From: Solenopsis invicta
Lineage: Eukaryota; Arthropoda; Insecta; Hymenoptera; Formicidae
Direction: 5' to 3'
Length of the DNA: 64,000 nucleotides
Assembly: GCF_016802725.1 (NCBI RefSeq)
Contig: NC_052669.1
Coordinates: 1,202,501 to 1,266,500, forward strand
Part shown: one piece after another, positions 1 through 11,764 of the stretch
Numbering within the stretch: the stretch's first letter is position 1
Layout of the letters: each line of letters begins with the position of its first letter
The notes under the pieces: generated by a model
What the model saw: only the letters and a program-made list of their open reading frames with translations
What the model was told of the DNA's origin: nothing
Databases searched by the model: none
Translations under genes and position numbers: made by a program

Positions 1-870
1 GGTTAGATAAGATTGGAGATGAATAGGACGGAGACTTTCTTATAGAGGGCATAAAACTTTCCACACTCAAAGCTTTCGTGAGAGTAAAATTTCACACTCA
101 GAATTCGGAGTACTTAAAAAAAAATTTTAATTTTTGACAAAAACACTATCTTATTCGAGCGCATGCTATAACAAAAAAGATAAAATACTTATGTATTATT
201 GAAACCACCACCCCCCTCTCCGCTCCCTTCCATTCGGACGGGGTACTTCAGAAAAGTCAAAAGTCTCCGTCTCTGGTATAAGATAAGAAAAATGATTACA
301 ATACGTCATTTACATGTTTGTATAACATTTTCAAGTATCAGCATCAATCAATCGTCGTATTTATTCAATAAAAAAGATATGAAAACTGTAACATATATAT
401 TAAACAGTATAAATCTTAACCTCCCGCTGATGGAATATATTTATATTAAATGGAGTTTAATGACATTGGAGCGATCACAATATAACTAGATACGATGGGG
501 ATTCAAAGTCTGTATAAAGACACTACTGGAAGTGGTAGTGAGGATTTGATGTCGCTTCTTTCTTTATATAGGACTCTTATAGTAGATAAACGAATTTAAA
601 AAGAATTAAAAATTCGTAATAAGACTGTCTACAATATACAGTTTAATTATTAGTCTCGATTGCATCGATTGCATCAAAAAGATTCAAGTTTTTAATTTTC
701 AATTTTCAAAATACTTTTCTCTCTCAAGATTCGTTTTCATGATATATTATTCAAGCTTTTTTATTTGTGATTAAAAATTATATTTAATAAAAACTTCGTG
801 TATGTGTTCTAATGTTTTAAAATCAATATAAATTGTCAAAGACTAATGAGCAAAACTAAGTCACAATGCT
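1..870. other. AT-rich non-coding stretch
   Basis: The sequence is AT-rich with scattered homopolymer runs. One 96-codon open frame begins at 199, but it is AT-driven and has no splice or domain signal. I see nothing else that can be supported. Confidence 0.6.
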
Positions 871-1018
871 ATTATAAACAACTTTAATAAACAGTGTATC
901 AAACGTTTCGACCGTAAATGCGGTTATTTTGTAATATATTTTATTTTAGTGAGGATGAACGCATTTACAGTCAAAACGTTTTATATATTATGTATTTGAT
1001 AAAGTTGTGATAAATAAC
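871..1018. repeat. Inverted-repeat (hairpin) element, MITE-like
   Basis: Two arms face each other around a short AT-rich centre. The core arms, 903-922 and 960-979, match at 18 of 20 positions when one is reversed (left ACGTTTCGACCGTAAATGCG). A looser match extends outward to a shared ACAACTTTA block on both sides. No coding capacity is present. The structure fits a small non-autonomous fold-back element; no target-site duplication could be fixed. Confidence 0.6.
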
Positions 1019-1197
1019 ACATTAATACTGCAATATATTAATAATTAAATTTTCAATATATCGTTAGAAATGATAATTATAATTATCACATTTGCAAAAT
1101 TTAACGGAACAAGAATATTATATATATATAGACATATACATATGTATCATACCTCTTGAGGCACGTATGCAGGATATCAAATGTATTTGTTATTGGG

Positions 1198-1324
1198 ATT
1201 TTAACTATGGCTGCCTCAATAAGGTTATTTCACGCCTGTGTTCACTCTCATATTTGAGTGGGTAATGTGAACATAGACGTGGAAAAACCTTATTGAAGCG
1301 GCCATATTGGACACGAGTTAAAAT
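1198..1324. repeat. Inverted-repeat (hairpin) element, MITE-like
   Basis: The left arm at 1198-1244 contains GCCTCAATAAGGTT and ends in GTGTTCAC. The right arm at 1267-1324 is its diverged reverse complement (GTGAAC ... AACCTTATTGAAG ... GTTAAAAT). A few indels separate the arms, and only about 22 bases form the loop. This is likely a small palindromic transposable element. Confidence 0.65.
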
Positions 1325-1639
1325 TCCATTATTTTTGATGTTTCAATGCTTGGAAGATAAAGTGAATAAAAAGTAATAAAGGGAGATACGAAAATGTATT
1401 TCGTAAATTTTGGAAAATTCGATAATGTAGAAGTAACTCTAGATGGCCTAGATCACCATTGTTATTTTTGATTAACTTGCTATTCATTACACTGGAATCT
1501 ATGGAACTCTGTAACTTAGTCACGTTATATCTCTGAAAGACATTTAAAGATATATAACAGAAAGCGTATTTTTAGCTCAAAATATGTGAAATCGATAAAG
1601 CAAGATAAAGACGATAAACAAGATCAAAATACAAAATAT

Positions 1640-2048
1640 TTTAAAGTAATAGAGAGAGATATTTTGACCGTTGTTGTATCAACACAAATTGAACAAGAAT
1701 GCCTATTACGGTCGTAGCTAGATCTTCGTGCTTGTATCGTCTATGTGATTTTATATACTTTCCTCAAGTTCAATGAACTGCGCGCCGAATTAATTTTCAG
1801 TCATAACACAATTCTAAATTGAACGAGATTAAGTGATATCACGTATTATTAAATATTAACCCTTTTCCCCCCTGAAAAAACTGTAAAGAAATTATTGCGA
1901 AAAATATCACCTCAGCGAGGGTTCGAACCTGGGACCTCTCGAATCTCCGGTACGGAGCACGAAGACCTAGATACGACCATAGTAGGCATTCTTGTTCAAT
2001 GTGTGTTGATACAGCAACGGTCAAAATATCTCTCTCTATTACTTTAAA
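1640..2048. repeat. Fold-back element with about 90-bp arms and a B-box-like motif
   Basis: The left arm (1640-1732) and right arm (1956-2048) are reverse complements at roughly 90 percent, sharing blocks such as AGAGAGAGATATTTTGACCG and GAACAAGAATGCCTA. The roughly 220-bp spacer contains, on the minus strand at 1919-1929, GGTTCGAACCC, a perfect match to the RNA polymerase III B-box consensus. No convincing A box or tRNA cloverleaf is visible. A 90-codon minus-strand frame (1839-2111) crosses the element and is most likely incidental. It could be a fold-back DNA element that captured a tRNA-like piece, or two opposed copies of a SINE-type repeat. Confidence 0.6.
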
Positions 2049-2049
2049 G

Positions 2050-3838
2050 TCACGCTCATCGTGAAAACGTTCTAACTCATAGTCGATTATTTCGGCGTGA
2101 TTTCTGGCCACCGGAGTTTTAAATTTAAAATCTTCATTGGAATTGAATAGGGATAAAAGATCGCCGCTTATCTAATTGCATGTGGAGGAATAATTTCGAT
2201 TTCCAAATAACACAGATGAGCACTGATAATTTTCATCTGGTTTACGTAATACTGACGATGATTAATATTTTTCCACAAAAAGAAAAAATTGAAAAAAGTC
2301 CTCAAGATGTAAAATGTTCTTTATTTGTTTTATGACACTACAAAAAAAATTTCTTTAAATTTGTTTATTTAAAATTTATTAAAAATAAATAAATAAATAA
2401 ATTATTTAAATAGGGAAAATTATCGAATTTTTCAAAGTCTGTGAAATATATATATCTAAATCTCTCCTCGTAAATCGGAAAAAATTTATGTCAATTTGGG
2501 CTCATTTTGTTCGCTAATAAGTTTATGCAATTTAAAACTTGATCGACCTGATGTTGAAAACAAAGTGCCTGAATGTGTCTTTCTTCGGTATATCCCGTTG
2601 TACCAGACTTGTATTTATGAAATATTGCACTCCTACTTGTACTATAAAGTACGTCTTCACTTTTAAATAAATAATATGTGTATGTTGGTGTACACTTAAG
2701 TTTCATAATGTCTATAGATGCAGATATCAAAATTATTTTTAACACGTTCCTTTAATTATATATTATTAGTTTTAATATGACATAACCATTTATATACATA
2801 TATAACAAAACGTTTCCTGTGAAGTTCAAGTGAACATCTTAGCTAGTAAACCATTTAGACTGCGCATAATCGATAGTCATACAATTGATAACAAAAATTA
2901 ATTTGTCATTCAATTGGAATTATTAAGAAGCTACTTTTTGTGTAATCCTTTTTATCTTACAATCGATATGCGAGAGTCTAAATGTAACAAAATGAAAATG
3001 TACGCAAGATGTATCAAGAACTTTGAGTTAAATACTATTTTCTGTCACGTATCATAGTCCATCGAAGCCAAAGTCGTCTGTTTTAAAAATGATACGCCGT
3101 TTCGAAACGTCATCGACCCCCCTATCGAGACACTTTACGATCGACATTTTCAAATTTTTTTATATGCTACTGCGATATCAATTTTTACGTTTTACTTTCG
3201 CGTGCTCTTTAGCATACCTTTGTAAAATTATCGGTACAAATATCATCGACGGACGGTTTTCATCCGTCATTATTAAAATATACTTCCCGCAGGGAGTTAC
3301 TGCTGTGAAAGAAACGCGCGAATGGAAGTGATTATTTTTGTATCGATGCAAAGGAAAGCTAAATGTGTTGCTTAAGCGATGAGCACGCTGTACTTTACCT
3401 GCACAGAAAGAAGGAGCAATTGATGTTAAAATATACACGATTGTTAGCTCGCGTATGTAATTTCTGAAATATGGCTTTTCAAGCACGCGCGGAAGCTTTA
3501 TGTAAATAATTATAGGATTTCTTCTACCGTAAAGAATATCCGACGTTTCAAAATCACCGAAGGATCATCCGTCCCCGCGTAAGCGAAAGAAATCGCGAGA
3601 ATTGCGACGACGCAAACGAAATTTGCATATCCGGCAACGAATCATAGCGGCTAGAGGACCAAAGATAGCATAAGTCGGACTTGATCGATTGGTAGCGCAA
3701 TCGAGTTTTCTCCCTTTCCTCCAGAGTTTAAGTAAAATATAAAATGAAACAAGTTATCGTACGAGAGGACAACGATGTCAATCGTGAAAACTCGAAGCTT
3801 ACCAGAGATCCCGGTCCTTCGTACGTACGTACAGATTG
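2050..3838. other. Non-coding stretch, AT-rich then mixed composition
   Basis: The first part, to about 3050, is AT-rich. From about 3060 to 3840 GC rises and short open frames overlap on both strands (80 codons plus, 102 codons minus). This overlap is expected from composition, and no splice-bounded exon or domain is recognised. Confidence 0.5.
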
Positions 3839-4062
3839 TAACATACCATTAGGATTAATTAGTTCATTAATTATGTGCGACGATTAAGATTAGGTTAGAT
3901 TAATTGTCTGTCAACGACGTTTCGTTAATTCGCTGGCGATCAAAACCCTGTGACGAAGATTACGATCGACGAATCGGATCGTGCAGAGGTATGCCGTTTC
4001 CCCCGATTTAATTGGCTAATTAAAACGGGTCAATTAATTAATTAGCGAATACCGCAGCGCGA
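3838..4062. promoter_or_regulatory. Cluster of homeodomain-type ATTA sites, possible enhancer
   Basis: The segment holds repeated homeodomain-type cores: TTAATTAG and TTAATTAT near 3855-3875, GATTAATTG near 3898, GTTAATTCG near 3925, and TTAATTGG, CTAATTAAA and a CAATTAATTAATTAG run at 4008-4045. They sit in a locally GC-richer segment with long CG-containing words between them. TAATTA cores are common in AT-rich DNA, so calling this regulatory is inference. Confidence 0.25.
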
Positions 4063-7000
4063 CACGTCTGACACGAGGCTCGTGCGTTAAGCAATTTGTG
4101 CTATATATATTATGATTATGTAAACTATTATGTGTAGAAATGAATCGCGATCGATAGATCAATAAGTAGGTACCTTTCAGATATTCGTGTATGTGTCTGT
4201 CGAGCGTGAAAAGAAAAAAGCGCGGGTATATGTATACGTTTGAGAGAAAGAGTGTGTGTGAGAAAGAGCGCAATAGTGATAAGAGAAAGATTTTGCGAGC
4301 ATGAACGAGCGATTCGTGTTAATCGGTAAAACCAAAAATATGTTTATTATTACTAAAGAAGATATTGATCGAATAAATTGTTTTTCTTATAGATGCCTTG
4401 CATCATTTTTATGTATAATGTTCCCATATATTCATTCACATTATTATCACGTCTGTGTTTTTAAGTAATGCATTATTTATACTGCATAATTTGCAACGCT
4501 TTTTAATAATTATGACAATCTACGTATCTAACATTTCAAGGCCCAATGTAATTATCGTTTTAATTTTCACAATCTAAATATCTTATTTTCGTAAATCATT
4601 TTCCATTGTTAAACATTACTCATTTAAACGTGTTACAACACAAATTATTATCTGCCCAATTGTCGAGTCACTAATACATTTTACATGAAAAATTAAAATC
4701 TGATATATTTGTAAGGTTTCGTCGAAAATCAAACAAGCCCAAAAAGTTAAATTTTTAAGAAACAAAAAGTTTTTTCATTATCAAATTGTTAATTGTACAA
4801 ATATAATAATTTTTCTCTGGTCACAATAGATTTAAATTTTGATTAAAAAAAGATTTTGATCATTTTGAATACTTATTTAAAACACTAGACTAGAAGGCTT
4901 GTGTCAGTCATAGCGATTGTTGGTGCCAAATAATAATTTTTTTCTATTTGTTATTTTTACCATGTCCAATTCAAACTGCGCGTCGTACATTCGTCGGATT
5001 TGAAACACAAAGCGGGAATAGTAATATTAATGCTATAAGAAGCATATATAATATTCACCCTCCCCGGAAAATCTATAAATTATTTTATTGTAAAAAAATA
5101 ACACTTCAGCTAGGGTTTAAAAGAAAACTCGTTTAAAAGAAAAGGAAGAACCTTATAAACTTTTGGTTCTTGTAGAATTTTATATTTATTGTCAATGTAT
5201 TCTATAATTAATATTTCATATTTATCTTTTTTTATAACATCAATAATGGTAAAGGTGAAGAAAGAAATAATATTTAAAATATAAAGTAACAATTTCTTTA
5301 CTTTTTATATACAAAATTTTGCAAATTGCTCTTAAAAAACACCCTTCTATATTCTTCTTTGTGTAAATATGGTAATTTTTCTCCAGGCATAATAAGCATA
5401 AGAGGTTAAACATTAATTAATATTTTAAAGCTCCATTAAACTTTTATATTTTAAAGCTCCTTTAATTGAGTCTTTTGGAAATTTTTGTATGTATTTACTA
5501 CCTCTTTATATTTATATTTCTTGTTTTCTGTTTGATTTTTGGCAAAACAAAATTGTTCAAAATTGTAATCTTTGGCAAAATAATTTGGTGCCATAGAAAT
5601 ACTAGATTAAAAAATATGGTCTTATTTAGTCTTTGTAAAACATCCTTCAAAGATTAAATAGAACCATTTTACGTTAATTTCTCTATTACTGTTCCATTTT
5701 CCTTTAACAGTGTATACTTTACGATATTTTACTCTTCCAATTGTTTCGTTAATATGGATTGCTCATACAGGCGATACGAGGTCAATTTGCATTGTTCAAA
5801 CGTAAAATCGTTGTTCTGATAACTTTACGTAATGCAAAATTTTCCTTTATGCCATTTATCCCTTGGTAATTCTCCGTCTTTGGCGCGTATATTTCCTTCG
5901 GAGCCGAAGGTCGACAATTGTCGCGATAAGATAATTTTATTACGTTTGTTGGAGCAATTAACGGTATAATCGTTTACGGAGGATTTCAACTGCACCCGTC
6001 TAGAAGCGAGCGTACGTAGGTTTTGTGCGCAAAAATAAAAGTCACAATTCATCGTAATATGCAAATGGAATGTGCAAGACTTTCCGTACACTTTTAACGT
6101 TTCATATAATTGTATAGACCTTGCATCGCAATCATTCGTTCCATGTGTCATTGATAATTGCTAATCAACAGTTGTTGTTAGTAATCTTTTTAAATTCAGG
6201 TTTACAACATAAAAAGTGATTTTAATTGACAGCAGTCAAACAAAGATAACAAATGCCATCTGTGAACGCCGATAAACTGCAATCTTGGGTACTTTTTTTT
6301 TAAATTAAATCAAAAGCTCGACAATATAAAGATTACCTAGATTAGATTGTCATCTTAGATAGATTTTTATTTTATGAAGAGGGCACATTACTCCCGGTTC
6401 CTTTTCAATTCCTCACATATGTCATCAGATTTTTAGAAATAAAAAAATAGTAATAAATATATCATAATTTTGAGAAGAACTATAATTAATTAAACAATAC
6501 ATTGTGTTGCTAAATTTGTTAAGTTTTAAATTTAAAATATTGATTATTAATAAAGTTATTGTAGAAAATGTAAATGAGGCCGTACATTATTATTTTCTCC
6601 CCTATATATTATAAAATTATATGCTTATGTAATGGCAACATTATGTATATTATTATATATTAGAATTATAAATTAATTATTATTATGTTCAAAATTGAGT
6701 AATTAGAAATTTTTGGTACTAAATACTTAATGATACATGATATGAAAGGACTTGTGTTTAATGAGTATAATCTGTTTAATGCATAATAGAATGTATTACA
6801 TATCGATGGATCGATCGTACAATGTTGTCGTATTATCGCATTGATTTCATCGCGGGAAAAAAAAAAACATTAAGCAAGAGTTTACGTGTCGATGCAGCAT
6901 GTGCGCGATGTAATTACGTTTCCTCGAAAGAAGATCGGCTCAGATGTATCGTAATTACAGTGAACTGTGCAAGCAATCAGTATTTATGATTCCACCAAAC

Positions 7001-8340
7001 GTGTAATGCAACCCCTAAAGTGTATTTCTCGCCGGATTTAATGATAAATGTGCCACAGTAAAGCCGGAAATTGTGCCACTTTGCTTATGACCTTCCTGCA
7101 TGTTGCCGCGCAATTGCTCATTGTATAGTGCAATTACGAACAACCGGTATAATTACAAAGTAAGCGTCCAAATTACAAAAAAGCATCGGTTGTAACAAGC
7201 GTTACGATACGCAAATTCATATTGCTCAAATAAAGTAATTTTTTAACTATTTACGTATTTGTCTTAAAAAGAGCTTGTATAAAATGTTTTAGTATTAATA
7301 GTAGAAGGTCGTTAATACAGAGATGCATAGTTCTCCTAAAGCGATATTCTTTTATTTCTTGAAAACATAATCTGCTTAAATAATTCTTCTTGTAAAGCGA
7401 AAATAAAATTTGCACGATTTTCTTTTGCAAATGGCGTAGTTTAAATAATGTTGAGTATACTATTGATAATGTTAGATCCTTTTGTATGTTTGCAGCTTCT
7501 TAAAACTGCTTTGTTTGTATTTTTCTCTTTCATGTTTTCCTCGTAGTACGGTTTGTAACATAAAATTACCGTACAGCGTAAACTGGTGCATTTTTCTGTT
7601 AATGAGAATAGACTATAGATCTGGTAACTTAATTTATGATATATAAGCTTTTATTGTCGCGCTATCATTTGCATCCATTACATTTGCGAATAAGAAAACG
7701 CATACTCTCAAAATATAACAAGCAAAAGAAAAAAGTTATTTGAATTTCTTGGAGAACAGGATAATCTTAAGATACGTGTAAATCGACAAAAAATAATCTT
7801 AACCCGTCTGTATGTACGTGAGTCTAAGACGTCCGGCAAAAATATATTTTATTACTTATTTTATCAATTTGTAATTAATTTTTCACTACAAGGGCACGTG
7901 TTTGAATTCTGCCATTACTACTGACTATATAATTTTGGGGCCCAATTTGTCAAACGCTCATTTTTGATTATATTACAAAAACAATAGTTATTGCAAAATG
8001 TGAAACAGTTAGCATAATAAAAATTGTTTTCTGACAAAAGACACTTTGTAGTTTGTATTTATGTTTCTACAGTTTTGTTGTTAGCTTCTGTATTTAAGAA
8101 ATATCATCTAAATCAAAGCAGTATGTCAGTATTTATAATCTTCCTCTTATTTATTTCATTACAAGAAAAATGAAACAAATATTTAAAAAAAAGAAAAACT
8201 TGTTTTACAGAAAAGAGAGAAATTAAATAAATCTCATATAAATGTATACGTAACATTTTTCTAACAATAAAAATACAAAAAAGAAGGAATATTATTATGT
8301 TTTCCGCATTATTCAATTGTAATTGCAAATAAAAGTAATA
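4063..8340. other. Long AT-rich non-coding stretch
   Basis: No supported gene. A tandem duplication at about 5418-5464 repeats TATTTTAAAGCTCC twice. The segment 5510-5660 resembles parts of 27950-28130 (shared CAAAATTGTTCA and GGYGCCAT blocks), so it belongs to a dispersed repeat family. A 108-codon minus frame at 5825-6151 lies in mixed-GC sequence with no recognisable domain. The segment 6890-7200 is GC-richer and could be a conserved non-coding element, which needs comparative data. Confidence 0.5.
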
Positions 8341-8990
8341 TTTCAGTATTTATACGCGCGTAATCTCGCAATGTAACAAAAGATGCTACTCTTTTCAAAA
8401 TCCTCACTTACTTTTCTTCGTAACTCCTCGGGAGTTAGACGTGCGTTTCGGTCAGTAAATTGAGAAATCCAAAAGACGAGATAAACCGTCGTGCACGGTG
8501 TCGACGGTGTGCACGGTGTCGACGGTGTGCACGGTGCGCCCGTAATTGGCCAATTTGCATTTCGCGATCCGGGGCGAAGGCGAGCCCGCGATTCGCGAGA
8601 TAACGGAGGAAGGGGAAAAGAAAGAAAGAGAGAGAGGGAAAGAACGAGATAATCGGGCCACACCGCCCGATTTCTATCGGAATGCGGCAATTTATACGAT
8701 CGGCACGATAAGCCTCCACATCCTTGCCGCGAAAGACTCTCCGTTCGCTTCCTCGATTCACCTGCATGACTCGTCGGCGATGCGTGGTCTCGAGCGGAGC
8801 GTGCTCGCGCGCGTGCTGCATGACGCGCGTGTTGCACTCGCGTGTCAGGAAACTTTTCAGTTATCGTGCAACCTCTGTTGCACCTTCGATGCTCATTGTC
8901 TCCGCCACTTTTGAGAAATCTTTCAATGATTTCGGCTTGAATCTTAAAAATCAAGTTTTTTTGTAATGTTATTATTATCATTGGGTGCAC
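8341..8990. other. GC island with several overlapping open frames
   Basis: Open frames overlap on both strands in five readings, the longest 215 codons on minus (8343-8990). They share no recognisable domain. Protein-like runs here come from low stop-codon density and purine runs such as GAAAGAAAGAGAGAG near 8619. A possible minus donor, AAAA|GTAAGT, lies at about 8404-8409. I treat the island as non-coding or regulatory unless transcript data show otherwise. Confidence 0.4.
8491..8541. repeat. 18-bp minisatellite, about 2.6 copies
   Basis: The unit GTGCACGGTGTCGACGGT repeats in tandem almost perfectly. Its length is a multiple of three, so one minus frame reads a repeated Ser/Thr-Pro-Cys hexapeptide. 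Nothing else suggests that frame is translated. Confidence 0.8.
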
Positions 8991-10930
8991 TCAGATGCAT
9001 CTATTATTGTTACGAATCATTTATATTATATATGTAAAATCATTGATTAATAATAGAAGTTCGAAGGAAGTAGTAATGTGACATACGCTCAATTATCTCG
9101 GACGTTATCTGTCAATTATCTTTGAGATCATGGATCTCGACGATTATCAAATAATGCGTACTTATATTAGCATTGTTTTAATAATATTTAATTAGCATTT
9201 TACATCTTTCTTATGTGTGATTAACTAAGATGTCTCTTTCATTATTACTGCACGTACTCCCTTCTATTTCTTTAAATTTTCTTGAAACCTTATTCGTTTT
9301 AGGGTGCAGTCAATTTGATGCTACAAATGCTTTGGAACATTTGATTGACTAATGACAACAGAAAATTTTACAAATCGATCACAGAAGACTTTATAGCGTC
9401 ACCTTGACCGCACTTTTATACTGATAAATGTTGGACACATCTTCAATAATTTAAGAAACCATAAAGTCAACAGATTTATATGGCAAAATAAACGACCCAG
9501 CCTTGCTACATCCGAGTGACCTCACACGTATAAACGGGAATTCGAGAATGAAAGCAAGGGACACCAACCGGTTTGAACGTACCCTTAACCGAGAGAGTGA
9601 GCCTTCTCGGTAAATCAACTTATACATCCCAACGCGCCAGCGCATCGTTTTTTATTATCCTAGAAGTAGAGCAATTAGAACCTTTTTTGTATTTCGCGAG
9701 TGAAAAGGAAAAGAAACATCGGATATCTCTCAAAGCCACGAAACGATACTGGCTGTCCAAATTTTAACACGTTGGTGTGCTTCGTCATGCCGGTCGTGTG
9801 GACGGTAAAAAAAAAACTAATGAATTAACAACGTTTATCAGTTTTTTAGTCACTGTTTATACATCGACGTATTTAAATGATATTGATCGGAGGTAGCCCT
9901 ATCTTGGGCGAAAAGGCGAAAACAAATTATCCCGCTGGACACGGATAATCAATTTATTTTTTGTTTCCGTCATCCACCTCATCTACCTCACAAAGCCGTC
10001 TTCTTTCTTCGTCGGTTTCTTCCTGCGGCGAGGAACGATCGCCGATAATCTATTACCGGGCGGTGGGACGACGCGGCGGCGGCGCCCGATCGGCCTCTCT
10101 TCGTTTTTTTCACCTGCATGGGCTGATGGCTTCTTTCAAGCTTAGCTCTCATCTCAGCACGTATATTCACATATCCTCGGTTTCAATGTTATAATTCGAT
10201 AAGCATTAAAGAAACATTTAGAAATATTAATTTTACGTATATTTTAAATAAATTTAAGCCATTTATATTTTCTTATCTTTTCATTATTGTTATTTATTAA
10301 TTATTAAATACTTCAAATATTAAATATTATTAAATATTTTTGTCTTTCTTCAATATTCTTTTTTGTAGATAATCAAACAAGTATTAATTTAATGATTTCT
10401 TATATTTCTAAGCATTTTAATTTATTAACTTTAAATTAATTCAAAGACCAAATAATATAGAAAATCTACAAGTACGATTTAGGCAACTGATTTGCCTAAA
10501 TTTGTATCTCAAAAATTATACCTTTTGTATCACGTTACAAAATGTTTATAACAGATTAACTAATCATTGGTGAAAAGTTAAATATTGTAGTAATAAGTAT
10601 CTGAAAAATTAAGCTAGAATTTCTAACGTTTATTTGCATATGAACCAATAGACCAAATAAGAAATATAAAAAAAAAACAACTTAAATGGCACGCATTCGA
10701 GACAACTGCCTCATATATTTTTATAATTTCAACAGGTATTCAGATATCTGATAAATGCATACACATTTACGTTATCAGCAACGTAAAAGCGCGTGCGTGT
10801 TTTATTTTTGCTTAATAACTGTGTAAAAGCTCAATTTTTAGTATCTCATTTTTGCAGCTACCTCATCTGTGCACACTTATTATCTGACTTTCTTCGTTTT
10901 CCGCTTTATCGATGTACAAACGTACGGTAT
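8991..10930. other. Non-coding stretch
   Basis: Mostly AT-rich, with a GC-richer patch at 9960-10170 where short frames overlap on both strands. Short frames at 9451-9767 also overlap antisense. No exon, RNA gene or transposon is supported. Confidence 0.5.
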
Positions 10931-11165
10931 ATCGTATGCCTGGGGCCGTATTAACCGCCATTAGTCCCCAATTAACTTTTTCCCTCGTATGGAACCGCGG
11001 ATCAACCGCAAATGAAAAATTTGTCGTAATCGCTCATGATCGGCAGCAACTTTGTGGCGCTCTTTACGAGCTTTAAACGTTGTAATCATCGGCAATCGAG
11101 TCATTAGTCGATGACACGGTTGCGGGCTAAAATTGAAATTCTTCACGCGAGAATCGAACACGATT
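10931..11165. promoter_or_regulatory. Possible regulatory island with RUNX-like motifs
   Basis: Within about 60 bases there are three AACCGC words: 10953-10958, 10993-10998 and 11004-11010. The last reads AACCGCA, the RUNX/Lozenge-type core. The island is GC-richer than its flanks. A role is inferred only from motif clustering and composition. Confidence 0.2.
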
Positions 11166-11569
11166 GTAAATTAATCAAAATCGAGCAGGCGGCCGACGTC
11201 TCGTTTCCTTTCTACTAGTATTCCGCACGGGTAGTTGAGCGTCGTATTTACGTCGATTTATAAATTATCGACACTACTTTTGGCATCTTATATGGAAGAA
11301 TATAAAAAAGTTATAACTGTTACATCGATATCTTTCATGAAATGATATTGCGATCTATCGGTTTCTTCGCTCACCATTCTGAGTTGCTATCATGTAACTT
11401 TTTCTTTACAGTGAGAAAGTTAAAAGTGAAAACTTTTAGCATTTAAGTTAAGAAAATTGGAGAAATTTTTCACATTTTTACCTTAAGGAAATAGTTATAT
11501 TATCGTTGCCCTAGTTTTGATAGATTTATTTAAAAAGTGATTTAACATTAAATATATTTGAATTACTTT

Positions 11570-11764
11570 AAGGTACCTGAATCGAATAAAGTCACTTTTA
11601 AACTTACCATTTAAAAACGCGTTTTACGTTTACAATGCATATTTAAAAGATATATCAGAGAAGTGAAAAAGAGAAATCAAAAAATTAGAATCAGCAATAA
11701 CGCGTTTATTCAACAACAAGAGCTTTATGATAAAATGGATGACGATAATGAGTCATTTTTATAA
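11570..11764 (+). repeat. Dispersed repeat, copy 1
   Basis: This segment is related along its length to 27672-27888 in the same orientation. It shares an exact 18-mer, TTACCATTTAAAAACGCG, at 11604-11621, an AAGGTACYTGA start, an AAAAGATATATCA block and a CGTTTATTCA block near the end. No terminal repeats or coding capacity are visible. It is an interspersed repeat of unknown class. Confidence 0.65.

Noticed and set aside
1919..1929. tRNA gene suggested by GGTTCGAACCC
   Set aside because: No A box at the right distance and no acceptor, D or anticodon stems; kept only as a motif within a repeat.
1839..2111. 90-codon minus frame across the fold-back element
   Set aside because: It simply reads through the repeat arm and spacer, with no domain.
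8343..8990. 215-codon minus open frame
   Set aside because: Four other frames are open over the same GC-rich span, it runs through a minisatellite and purine tracts, and no domain is seen.
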